DNA of 21,781 nt from Campylobacterales bacterium (lineage in GTDB: Bacteria > Campylobacterota > Campylobacteria > Campylobacterales > JALSKU01): assembly GCA_027038335.1 (NCBI GenBank), contig JALVWI010000314.1, positions 1-21,781 on the forward strand. The letters are read 5' to 3'. The translations under genes were made by a program, and so were the position numbers. Position 1 is the stretch's first letter; each line of letters begins with the position of its first letter. The notes beneath the pieces were generated by a model that worked only from the letters and a program-made list of their open reading frames with translations, did no database searches and was not told the DNA's origin. This document shows, piece by piece, positions 7,227-14,985 of this stretch.

Positions 7227-8917
7227 AACTGTTCTCCTATCCTAAAATGAAAAGCATGTTGTTTTGCAGGGTGCGATATATCAAAACCTATATCAAAAGC
7301 CAAAGATCCTATGGGGGTTTTATATCTCAGGCCAAACCCCAAAGAGTTATAGCATTTGGAAAAATTAGGTATGCTATCTTGAGATATATAACTGTTGTCG
7401 CTAAAGAGTACTCCTCCAAAATTTCCTTTGATAGGAAACCTGTATTCAGCAGTAATTTCAAAGATGGAGTTTAATCCGATAGGATTATCGTTTTTATCTT
7501 TAGGTCCTAGTTCTCTATATGTATAAGCACGGTTACTATCCATTCCTCCGGCATAAAAACGGTACGAGGCAGGTATATCACCATCTATCTTATGTAGAGA
7601 ACCAAAATGAGCCTTAAGAGCAATTATATAAGGTAAAAAAGGTAGAATATAGCCATCTTCTATCTCATATTTATAATATGATGCATCAGATATGACGCTT
7701 TTTATAGAGCCTAGAAGAGTGCCTTTGAAAAAGTACCCTTTTGTAGGTTCAAGCATATTGTCTCTTGTGTCTTGTATAAATGATATTTTAGCTGATGTTA
7801 ATAAAAAGCTACCTTCTTGATAAGTTTGCAAATCATGACTATCATATACTTTGGATACATCTACGATGATATCCCCTTGTAAAATGTTTGGTCTGTTTCT
7901 GTATTTTAAAAAAAGAGTCTGTAGATACTTTTTTTCTTTAAAGCCGGGATAAATTTCACTACTATATTTGCTTTGAGTTCCAAAAGTTTTTTTATGATAC
8001 AAAGGCATATCAAAGTTTATGGTAGCAGATTTTTCGAGGTGTGTGTATTTGGCAAAAAATCCAAGAGTTTTTAAATTTCCTCTGAAATTTCTATCTTTTA
8101 TGCCAAACACCGCCTCCACTCCTTCATCGCTATTGGCTCCTATACCGGCTTGCAGATAGAAAGGTTTTTTATTTTCCTCTATTTTTATATTTATATCTAC
8201 GGTTGCATCGTCTTTTTTTGTCTGTTTTATAATAACACTTGATATACCGTCTCTTGCATAAAAATTTTTGTATGTATTGCTAATCCTTTGCAAAGAGTAT
8301 TTATCACCTTTGTTAAAATCTAAAAAATATTTTAAAATATTTTTATCTATATCTTTAGGAGAATTTATCCTAATATTACCAAATCTACATATCTTATTTG
8401 GATTTACTTCGTAGGTTAGATAAGCTTTATTTTTTACTATATCTATCCAAGCTTTTGTATCTAAATCAACTAAGCAGTATCCTTTATCAATATAGTATTT
8501 TTTTATCTCTTTTTTACTTTTTTCAAAATTATTTGCCGAAAAAATTGATCCGTTTTTAAAAGGAATAAATTTTTTTATGTTATGCTTCGATATGACCGAG
8601 ACAGTTTTTACAATGATAGGTTTTCCCTCTTTGATATACAAATAAACAGATCCGTTTTTTATGCTATATTGTACTTTACAATGATAAAATCCCCTCAACT
8701 TGTAAAAATTGATAAGTTTACTTTTTATAAAAGGTAAAGTTTTAGCATTGATGAGAGTATCTTTTTTCCAAAATTGATAAAATGGCGGTTGTTCTATACC
8801 GAGTGCCTTGTAAAGTTCATTTGAATTGATATGGTAATTGCCGATAAAATGTATATGATAAGTTGCTGCATATAAAAATGAGATAAAGACGGATGATAAA
8901 ATAAATCTTTTGATCAT
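7223..8917 (-). CDS. tamA: Outer-membrane Omp85 protein TamA
   Basis: BamA-superfamily outer-membrane barrel partner of TamB. 564 residues. A signal peptide is visible (MIKRFILSSVFISFLYAA, cleavage likely near residue 18). POTRA-type repeats fill about residues 19-250, for example YHIHFIGNYHINSNELYKAL and later CRFGNIRINSPKDIDKNILKY. The C-terminal part, from about 255, is a 16-strand-type barrel with RSYRYREL-like segments: YRFYAGGMDSNRAYTYRELG and LNSIFEITAEYRFPI are hallmarks of the Omp85 family. It ends in phenylalanine (FHFRIGEQF), the expected beta-signal. The ATG lies 30 nt after the BI-1 stop, inside a 12-bp hairpin. The tamA-tamB overlap supports the pairing. Confidence 0.92.
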   Translation of the reverse strand: MIKRFILSSVFISFLYAATYHIHFIGNYHINSNELYKALGIEQPPFYQFWKKDTLINAKTLPFIKSKLINFYKLRGFYHCKVQYSIKNGSVYLYIKEGKPIIVKTVSVISKHNIKKFIPFKNGSIFSANNFEKSKKEIKKYYIDKGYCLVDLDTKAWIDIVKNKAYLTYEVNPNKICRFGNIRINSPKDIDKNILKYFLDFNKGDKYSLQRISNTYKNFYARDGISSVIIKQTKKDDATVDINIKIEENKKPFYLQAGIGANSDEGVEAVFGIKDRNFRGNLKTLGFFAKYTHLEKSATINFDMPLYHKKTFGTQSKYSSEIYPGFKEKKYLQTLFLKYRNRPNILQGDIIVDVSKVYDSHDLQTYQEGSFLLTSAKISFIQDTRDNMLEPTKGYFFKGTLLGSIKSVISDASYYKYEIEDGYILPFLPYIIALKAHFGSLHKIDGDIPASYRFYAGGMDSNRAYTYRELGPKDKNDNPIGLNSIFEITAEYRFPIKGNFGGVLFSDNSYISQDSIPNFSKCYNSLGFGLRYKTPIGSLAFDIGFDISHPAKQHAFHFRIGEQF

Positions 8918-8924
8918 CCGTCTT
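8886..8924. repeat. 12-bp perfect inverted repeat across the tamA start
   Basis: Arms 8886-8897 (AAGACGGATGAT) and 8913-8924 (ATCATCCGTCTT) are exact reverse complements around a 15-nt loop. On the minus-strand transcript the first arm contains the likely tamA ribosome-binding site (GGAAGA) and the AUG at 8915-8917. The stem has five G-C pairs, high for this genome. After the second arm the transcript is only partly U-rich (UAUCUCAUUUUUAU). It could hide the tamA start or act as an attenuator between the BI-1 gene and tamAB. Confidence 0.75.
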
Positions 8925-8947
8925 CCATAAGTATGTTAAATAAGGAT

Positions 8948-9691
8948 CTAATCTCTACTGTTAAAGATTCCTAGTATTTGCAAAAGTGATATGAAAAGAT
9001 TTAGAAAATCAAGATAAAGCATTACTGCCGCTTCTACAGGTGTTTCTACATTGCCTCTTATAATTTTTTGTGTATCATAAAGTATAAAAGCACTAAAAAG
9101 TATAGAACTTACACTTGCAATAATAAGTTGAAACAATGGACTTGCCATAAAGATATTGATAAGACTTGCTACAATGACTACTATCAATGTGATAAAAAGC
9201 ATTTTCCCCATAGCAGAAAAATCTCTTTTTGTATTCATGGCAAATACAGAAAGTCCACCAAAAGCTACAGTAGTTAAGATAAAAGCTTCAGTTATGATAT
9301 TTGCACCGCCCGGCATCGCTAAAAATGCTGATAAAGTAGGAGCCAGTGTCAAGCCTGTTACAAAAGTAAAAGCAAATAAAAGAACAAGTGCCAATCCCTC
9401 TTTTTTCTTTGCTACCATAAGTCCAAAAAGTAGTACAAATTCAAGTATCACAAGACCCCAAAACCATCCTGCAACACCTATTTTGCCATCAGGTGTTACT
9501 TTAGTTAAAGAGTTTGCTAGATACATTGTACCTATATATGCCCCCGCACTTGCAGAAAGCAAAGAACTTGCAAAAAGTTGATAAGTTTTTTTAATAAAAA
9601 TAGCTAAATCACTTTTTGAGGTAGTATTTTTTTCTCCGGTAGCACTTTGAACAGTTCTATTTTTTATATATTCTCTATCATATAGAGCCAT
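8948..9691 (-). CDS. Bax inhibitor-1 / YccA family membrane protein
   Basis: Seven-helix inner-membrane protein of the BI-1 (UPF0005) family; E. coli YccA is an FtsH-interacting relative, and some members act as proton-sensitive calcium leaks. 247 residues from the chosen start. Typical features: cytoplasmic N-terminus ALYDREYIKNRTVQ, helices containing AIFIKKTYQLFASSLLSASAGAYIG-type sequence, WFWGLVILEFVLLFGLM, GLTLAPTLSAF, TTVAFGGLSVFAM, and the C-terminal FILYDTQKII with acidic and basic residues typical of the family (YD near 210) and a last helix LYLDFLNLFISLLQIL. The ATG at 9689-9691 follows GGAGG by about 5 nt. An in-frame TTG at 9703 overlaps that ribosome-binding site and is rejected. 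Likely first gene of the operon with tamAB. Confidence 0.93.
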   Translation of the reverse strand: MALYDREYIKNRTVQSATGEKNTTSKSDLAIFIKKTYQLFASSLLSASAGAYIGTMYLANSLTKVTPDGKIGVAGWFWGLVILEFVLLFGLMVAKKKEGLALVLLFAFTFVTGLTLAPTLSAFLAMPGGANIITEAFILTTVAFGGLSVFAMNTKRDFSAMGKMLFITLIVVIVASLINIFMASPLFQLIIASVSSILFSAFILYDTQKIIRGNVETPVEAAVMLYLDFLNLFISLLQILGIFNSRD

Positions 9692-9723
9692 TTTTCCCTC
9701 CAAAATATTTTAATTTAATTATT

Positions 9724-9729
9724 ATTATA
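9724..9729 (-). promoter_or_regulatory. Candidate -10 element for the BI-1-tamAB unit
   Basis: The minus strand carries TATAAT (GATATAATAAT context), 32 nt before the ATG of the BI-1 gene. The flanking DNA is nearly all A/T, as in other Campylobacterota promoters. No clear -35. Inference from sequence. Confidence 0.45.
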
Positions 9730-9761
9730 TCTACAAATTCTTAACAAATAGTAAATAAAAA

Positions 9762-9786
9762 AAATTAACTCATTTAAAGTTAATTT
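9762..9786. repeat. 9-bp inverted repeat in the divergent BI-1 / HPt-like region
   Basis: AAATTAACT (9762-9770) and AGTTAATTT (9778-9786) are exact reverse complements separated by CATTTAA. The dyad lies midway between the divergent genes at 9691 and 9861. A ten-base TTAACAAATA sits beside it at 9741-9750 and recurs at 14927-14936 upstream of the MotA-like gene. An operator for a dimeric regulator is possible. In such AT-rich DNA a 9-bp dyad can arise by chance. Confidence 0.45.
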
Positions 9787-9821
9787 AGTATTGTTTTATT
9801 ATTAAATAAGTTACGATTTGA

Positions 9822-9827
9822 TATAGT
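9822..9827 (+). promoter_or_regulatory. Candidate -10 element for the signalling cluster
   Basis: TATAGT lies 33 nt before the TTG start at 9861, at a spacing that would leave a leader of about 25 nt with AGGAG in it. No convincing -35. Sequence likeness only. Confidence 0.35.
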
Positions 9828-9860
9828 ACAAATATCCTACATATTAATTAGGAGTTACTT

Positions 9861-10592
9861 TTGATATTATATGATGAATTTGGACAACTTTTAGGAGCAG
9901 ATGCTAATAGCATAAAGCTTTTTGGATGTAACGATATAAATGAATTTAAAGAAAAAGTGCGTGATATCTCAGACTTTTTTGTAAATAAAGATGGGTATAT
10001 ACATAAATTTGACCACTATAATTGGATAGATTTTTTAAACTATTCTGAAGAAAATATTGATAAGGTTTTGATCAAGCAAAAAGAAAATAATGTTGTTGAA
10101 GCGCAAGTAATTATAAAAGAGATATATAATCTTATTAAAATAAATAATTCAAAAACTACTTATATGGTAGATTTTATAGAACAAACTATATTGCCTTTTG
10201 AAAATGAGCCTTTGATAGAGGTCAGAGAAAATGATAAAGAGGATAAAGAAAATAATATTTTAAATAATAAAATAGAATTAAATTATGATAAAATAAAAAA
10301 TGAATATGATATAGACAAAGAGTTCTATCATGAGCTTTTAAATGATTTTATTTCTGAAAGTAGAAGTGATTTGAATTTGATGAGTACATATACAAAAAAT
10401 AATGATTACAAGGCACTTTTGAAGATGATATATAGGTTGAAAAGTATTTGTACAAATTTACATCTAAGTGATTTTTTATCTATATTAGATAATATAGAAA
10501 AAAAAGTTATAAATAAAAACTATGATAATATAAAACATTCTTTTGACGATTATGAAAAAATGATAAATATACTTATAGAAAATATAAGATAA
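9861..10592 (+). CDS. PAS-like plus HPt-like protein lacking the phospho-histidine
   Basis: Cytosolic signalling protein of 243 residues. Residues about 1-110 look like a PAS-type fold (opening MILYDEFGQLLGADANSIKLFG, written here as YDEFGQLLGADAN; then DISDFFVNKDGYIHKF and IKEIY). An acidic linker (115-150) leads to an HPt-like helical domain at about 152-243: FYHELLNDFISESRSDL, then NNDYKALLKMIYRLKSICTNL. In a true HPt the second segment reads AHxLKG; here it is IYRLKS, so tyrosine 191 occupies the phospho-histidine position while L193 and K194 are kept. It should not relay phosphate in the usual way. Start is TTG at 9861 with AGGAG 7 nt upstream; the nearby ATG is out of frame. It lies 16 nt before the hybrid kinase and is probably co-transcribed. 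Role inferred from context; could be a regulator of the kinase or receiver. Confidence 0.7.
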   Translation: MILYDEFGQLLGADANSIKLFGCNDINEFKEKVRDISDFFVNKDGYIHKFDHYNWIDFLNYSEENIDKVLIKQKENNVVEAQVIIKEIYNLIKINNSKTTYMVDFIEQTILPFENEPLIEVRENDKEDKENNILNNKIELNYDKIKNEYDIDKEFYHELLNDFISESRSDLNLMSTYTKNNDYKALLKMIYRLKSICTNLHLSDFLSILDNIEKKVINKNYDNIKHSFDDYEKMINILIENIR

Positions 10593-10610
10593 ATATGAAA
10601 GGATATTTAT
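10589..10610 (+). promoter_or_regulatory. Small hairpin exposing the ribosome-binding site of the hybrid kinase
   Basis: ATAAATAT (10589-10596) and ATATTTAT (10603-10610) can pair, with GAAAGG in the six-base loop. The loop is the likely Shine-Dalgarno site and the stem takes in the first two bases of the kinase ATG. The stem is all A-U and weak, so chance is a real possibility. Confidence 0.3.
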
Positions 10611-13600
10611 GAAATTAAATACAAATTCAAGCTTAAAACTAACTAGCTTATTTCCTCTTGCACTGTTGCTTTTACTATCTTCATATTTTATGTATCTATC
10701 TTATTCTCAATATAAAGATACACAAAATTTTCAAGAAAGACTCAAATCCAATAAAATACTTAAAAATCTTTCAATAAATTTAGCTAAAGAAAGAGGTCTT
10801 AGTGCAACATATTTCGGAAGTGAAGGTAAACTAGCAAAAAATGTACTAAAAAAACAGAGAGAATTAACAAATAATGCCATAAAAAGATTTGATAATTATT
10901 ATAAAAATAAACCACTTGACACTGAACTTACAAAAGTTTTTAAAGCATTATCTCAGATCGCAAGTGTTAGAACATCAGTAGATAAATTGAGTACCACATT
11001 TAATAAAATGTTTTTTGGTTATTATTCTATGGTAAATGCTCTTTTGCATAATGAATATAAAAAGATATTGATTGTTCAGATGACTCCTGAAGTTACAGCC
11101 GAAGAATCTTTGGAAACAGACCTTTTTCAAGAGATGGAAAAAAGTGGACAAGAAAGAGGTTTTATTTCTTATGTAATTTCAAAAGAGAGAGCATTTACAG
11201 TAGGAGAATTTTCTACTTGGCTTAGGATATTTTCACAGGCTGATTTGACAAATTTAAGTTTAAATATTTTAGACAATAGTTTAAAAAATAAACTTTCTAC
11301 TCTTTTTCAGAACTCTGATGCTAAAAAACTTTACAATGAACTTATTAATGCAAAGATAGAGATTATAAAAGGAAGTAATACCGGTGATTATCAAATAGAT
11401 CCTTCAAGTTGGTTTGGCTTGATGACGCATAAGATAACCTTGTTGAATAAGGCTGACAGTATTGTTAGCTCTAGAGTTGAGGTTAAAACAACCAATCGTT
11501 TTAAAAATGAAGTTTTGCCAAGATTTATTATAGCCGCAGGCGTTCTTTTGCTGACAATATTCTTACTAATCATAGGATATTTTGTAAGCAAATATATAAA
11601 AAGAAGTATTGCAGAACTTGAAAAACTTTTCAGCAAAGTAGGTCAGCTAGCAGATATTGATGAAGAGATTGATTTTCAAACAACAGGAGGTATTGAAAAA
11701 GGTTATCGTATTATAGAGATTGCTATAGATCAGATCCAGCAAGATAAAAAGATAGCACTTGAAGCAAGTAAAGCAAAAAGTATATTTTTGGCCAATATGT
11801 CTCATGAGATAAGGACACCTCTAAATGGTATTATCGGTTTTACAGAGCTTTTGAAAAATACAGATATAAGTGGAGAAGAGAGAGACTTTGTTGATATTAT
11901 TGAAAAAAGTTCAGAAAATCTTTTGGAAATTATCAATAACATATTAGATCTTTCAAAGATAGAGAGTGACAAGATCGAAATAGAAGAGATACTCTTTTCT
12001 CCTATAACAGAGTTTGAAAATGCTGTTGAAGTTTTTGCGGCAAAAGCAGCAGAAAAAAATATAAGACTTTCATTTTATATGGATCCTAGCCTTAACAACT
12101 ATCTAAATGGTGATCCGACAAAAATCAAAGAAGTCTTGATCAATCTTTTAAGTAATGCTATCAAATTTACCCCAATTGACGGTGAAATAGATGTTGAGAT
12201 AAAAAGAGTAGGCAATGTTGATGCATTTGGAAAAACAAAAGTACAATTTTCAGTACGAGATAACGGTATAGGTATTTCAGAGGATAAATTAAAAACCATC
12301 TTTGATGCTTTTTCTCAAGCTGATTCTACAATCACTAGAAAATATGGAGGAACCGGTCTCGGTCTTACTATTTCATCCAAATTTATTGCCTTAATGGGCG
12401 GTAAACTTGAAGTTGAGAGCAAAGCTAAAGAAGGTGCTAGATTTTTCTTCACCCTTGACTTTGATGAATCCCCTTCAAGTGAATTTAATTTTAAAAATGA
12501 ATTTATAGAATATAAATGTGCACTTTTGGCAAATGAAAAAGATAGAAAATATCATACAAGATATTTGTATGATTATCTTAAATATTTTGGTTGTGATGTA
12601 GTCTTTTTTAATAATTATAAAGAGATAAAAGGTTTAATATATAGAGAAAATATTAACTTTTTAATCTTAGATGTTGACTATATGAATGAGGATGAAATAG
12701 AGGATTATAAAAATATATCTATTCCGGGTATTGTTATCCTAAAGTCTTCTATGCAAGTAATTTCACATAAATATACGAATGATTATTTAAAACCTTTGTA
12801 TGAACCGGTTAATGTTACAAAACTTGCAAATATGCTTGAAAAACAAAGAAAGCATTTACCTAAACTGGAGGATAGAAACAAATTTAAAGAAGAACTTGAT
12901 GAAGAGATCTCCGAAAAAAAAGATACTAAAGATATTGAGGAGAGCGATAAACTTAAAATTTTAGTAGTTGAAGATAATGAGATAAATAGAAAGCTTATAA
13001 AAAGAACTCTTGAAAATTATAATATTGAAGTAACTTTAGCAAATAATGGCAAAGAAGCTTTAGATGAGGTAAAAAATAGAAAATTTGATCTTGTGTTTAT
13101 GGATATAGCAATGCCTGTTATGGATGGAGTTGAAGCACTTCATGAGATATTGAAGCATGAACTTGAAGTAGGTTCAAAACATACACCTATAGTTGCCTTG
13201 ACAGCTAATGCTTTAAAAGGTGATAGGGAGAGATTTTTAAATGAAGGTTTTGACGAATATGTTACAAAGCCTATAAAGAGATCTAATGTAGAAGCAATTT
13301 TACAAATGTTTTTAGGTGATAAATATCTAAAAAATGAAAATGAGCAAACCGATAATGAGAACAAGGTAGAAGAAGCTGATGAAAATGAAGAAAAAAAAGA
13401 GATAGAATATGATATAGAAGATTCTTTAGAGAAAGAAGAAGAGCATCAAGAAAATATCGAACTGACACCTTCTTTAAGAAATGAAGAAACAAATACAGAG
13501 ATAAAATCTATAGATGTCGGCTTAAAGCCTTTTGTAGAAGAAGCAAAGCATAAAGAGATTGAAAAAAAACCGGAAGTTTTTGAACATAAAGAAAAAACTA

Positions 13601-14520
13601 TACAGCAAATCCAGCAAAGAGAAGCAGACAAAATCAATGTTCTCATTGCGGAAGATAATGCTATAAACCAAAAACTTATAGAAAAAACACTTCTTGATCT
13701 TGGTTTAAATGTTGATATTTCAAACAATGGAGAAGAAGCTTTTGAATTATTTAAAAAGAAAAAATATGATATTATCTTCATGGATATCTCTATGCCTGTT
13801 ATGGACGGCATTGAGGCAACTCATGAAATACTTGCCTATGAAAAAGAAAATGATTTGATACATACTCCCGTAGTAGCCTTGACAGCAAATGCATTACCGG
13901 GGGATAGAGAAGCATTCTTGTCTGAAGGATTAGATGAATATATATCTAAACCTCTCAAAAAAGAGGATATTGTAAAAATATTGAAAATGTTTTTAGATTA
14001 TGACATGAATGAAGAAAAAGAAGAAGATAAAAAATATGAAGAAGCTAAACAAGAGCAGGTATATGATAATACAGTAGAAGTTTTAAGTAATATTGATGAT
14101 AATTCCGAAATTGATAAAACTAAAGCAGAAGAGGATAAAGAAGCTGTTAATGTAGTGCAAAAAGATGTTTTAGTGTATAAAAATAATCAAATCGAAGCTA
14201 AAATTTTATCTAATATGATAAAAAAAATGGGTTATAGAACAGACCGTACTTCTAGCTTTGATAAATTTTTAATGAGTATAGAAAACAATCAATACAAAGT
14301 TATACTTTTTGATAAAGAGTTGGACTTTGTTGATAAAGATGAGATAATTGAAAAAATCAAAAAAACAGATGAAGAAAGAGGTAGAAAAACTTTTATAGTT
14401 GAATTTGTAAATATGCAGGATAATGACAAAAATGAGGATATATCCAAGGTTGATGAAATTATGGATAATATTATTAACAAAAAAAGAACAAGAGAAATTT
14501 TAATCAAATATATAGGGTAA
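10609..14520 (+). CDS. Membrane hybrid histidine kinase with NIT-like sensor and four receiver-like modules
   Basis: 1303 residues. Order: helix about 12-32; periplasmic region 33-303 resembling the nitrate/nitrite-sensing (NIT) fold, with two LAKERGLS/SGQERGF-type motifs at 59-65 and 179-185; helix about 304-326; HAMP-like linker; HisKA with FLANMSHEIRTPLNG, phospho-acceptor H399; HATPase with N516 (N box), DNGIGIS at 551-557 and GGTGLGL at 580-586. Then a degenerate receiver at about 634-745, two intact receivers at about 781-905 (D832 acceptor, E788/D789, T865, K887) and 1008-1130 (D1059, E1015/D1016, T1092, K1114), joined by long Glu/Lys-rich linkers, and a second degenerate receiver at about 1185-1303. 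The intact receivers are about 55% identical by eye, suggesting duplication. There is no internal HPt. The ligand is unproven; nitrate or nitrite is only the family guess. ATG at 10609 follows AAAGGA. Confidence 0.88.
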   Translation: MKLNTNSSLKLTSLFPLALLLLLSSYFMYLSYSQYKDTQNFQERLKSNKILKNLSINLAKERGLSATYFGSEGKLAKNVLKKQRELTNNAIKRFDNYYKNKPLDTELTKVFKALSQIASVRTSVDKLSTTFNKMFFGYYSMVNALLHNEYKKILIVQMTPEVTAEESLETDLFQEMEKSGQERGFISYVISKERAFTVGEFSTWLRIFSQADLTNLSLNILDNSLKNKLSTLFQNSDAKKLYNELINAKIEIIKGSNTGDYQIDPSSWFGLMTHKITLLNKADSIVSSRVEVKTTNRFKNEVLPRFIIAAGVLLLTIFLLIIGYFVSKYIKRSIAELEKLFSKVGQLADIDEEIDFQTTGGIEKGYRIIEIAIDQIQQDKKIALEASKAKSIFLANMSHEIRTPLNGIIGFTELLKNTDISGEERDFVDIIEKSSENLLEIINNILDLSKIESDKIEIEEILFSPITEFENAVEVFAAKAAEKNIRLSFYMDPSLNNYLNGDPTKIKEVLINLLSNAIKFTPIDGEIDVEIKRVGNVDAFGKTKVQFSVRDNGIGISEDKLKTIFDAFSQADSTITRKYGGTGLGLTISSKFIALMGGKLEVESKAKEGARFFFTLDFDESPSSEFNFKNEFIEYKCALLANEKDRKYHTRYLYDYLKYFGCDVVFFNNYKEIKGLIYRENINFLILDVDYMNEDEIEDYKNISIPGIVILKSSMQVISHKYTNDYLKPLYEPVNVTKLANMLEKQRKHLPKLEDRNKFKEELDEEISEKKDTKDIEESDKLKILVVEDNEINRKLIKRTLENYNIEVTLANNGKEALDEVKNRKFDLVFMDIAMPVMDGVEALHEILKHELEVGSKHTPIVALTANALKGDRERFLNEGFDEYVTKPIKRSNVEAILQMFLGDKYLKNENEQTDNENKVEEADENEEKKEIEYDIEDSLEKEEEHQENIELTPSLRNEETNTEIKSIDVGLKPFVEEAKHKEIEKKPEVFEHKEKTIQQIQQREADKINVLIAEDNAINQKLIEKTLLDLGLNVDISNNGEEAFELFKKKKYDIIFMDISMPVMDGIEATHEILAYEKENDLIHTPVVALTANALPGDREAFLSEGLDEYISKPLKKEDIVKILKMFLDYDMNEEKEEDKKYEEAKQEQVYDNTVEVLSNIDDNSEIDKTKAEEDKEAVNVVQKDVLVYKNNQIEAKILSNMIKKMGYRTDRTSSFDKFLMSIENNQYKVILFDKELDFVDKDEIIEKIKKTDEERGRKTFIVEFVNMQDNDKNEDISKVDEIMDNIINKKRTREILIKYIG

Positions 14521-14523
14521 AAA

Positions 14524-14907
14524 ATGGGTAAAATAAATATACTTTCAGTTGATGATGATTTTATAAATCTAAAGTTAGTTAGTTCTATTTTAAAAAGAAA
14601 TGGTCATATTAATAAAGTGGTGGAAGCTACAAACGGATTGGAAGCTTTAGAAAAATTAAAAAGTAATAAAGATATCAATTTAATTTTACTAGATATGGTT
14701 ATGCCCGTAATGGATGGATCTAAGTTTTTAGATAATTTACTTGCCAATGAAGAGTGGAAAAAGATTCCTGTGATAGTTCTTACAACTGATGAAACAACAA
14801 AGCAAGAAGTATTTGAAAAAGGTGCGTATGACTTTATTTTAAAACCCGTAAGAGAGTATGTACTTAATGAAAAAATAGATAAAGTTGTAGAACTTTATAA
14901 TAATTAA
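14524..14907 (+). CDS. Single-domain response regulator (CheY-like)
   Basis: 127-residue stand-alone receiver without an output domain. Acidic pocket D10-D11-D12 (LSVDDDF), phospho-acceptor D57 in LILLDMVMPVMDG, switch threonines T87/T88 in VLTTDE, and conserved lysine K107 in ILKP are all present, so it should be phosphorylatable. It begins 3 nt after the kinase stop, with AGGG in the end of the kinase gene as ribosome-binding site. Position between the hybrid kinase and the MotA/MotB-like pair suggests that it carries the signal from the kinase to the membrane motor by protein contact, as CheY does with the flagellar switch. That link is an inference. Confidence 0.93.
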   Translation: MGKINILSVDDDFINLKLVSSILKRNGHINKVVEATNGLEALEKLKSNKDINLILLDMVMPVMDGSKFLDNLLANEEWKKIPVIVLTTDETTKQEVFEKGAYDFILKPVREYVLNEKIDKVVELYNN

Positions 14908-14924
14908 CTATATATTATGCAAAC

Positions 14925-14932
14925 TGTTAACA
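14925..14932. promoter_or_regulatory. TGTTAACA palindrome upstream of the MotA-like gene
   Basis: In the 78-base gap between the response regulator and the MotA-like gene there is a perfect 8-base palindrome, TGTTAACA, inside TGTTAACAAATACGG. The ten bases TTAACAAATA (14927-14936) are shared with 9741-9750 in the promoter region of the same cluster. This could be a binding site for one regulator. No clear -10 was found in the gap. Confidence 0.3.
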
Positions 14933-14985
14933 AATACGGAGTATATAAGGTTAATTGTAAAATCAGCTAAATTATAGGAGTTTGT

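Noticed and set aside
9156..9581. Long plus-strand open frame inside the Bax inhibitor-1 gene
   Set aside because: It is antisense to a clear membrane-protein gene and shows no family likeness, as do other antisense frames in frr, the hybrid kinase and the MotB-like gene.
9692..9703. TTG start at 9703 for the Bax inhibitor-1 gene
   Set aside because: That codon overlaps the GGAGG ribosome-binding site of the ATG at 9691.
9704..9860. A riboswitch or small RNA in the largest promoter gap
   Set aside because: The region is almost all A/T with only a 9-bp dyad; no GC-rich stem or known riboswitch core is visible.
13300..13640. Tandem repeat in the kinase linkers
   Set aside because: The Glu/Lys-rich linkers are low in complexity but show no regular repeat unit.
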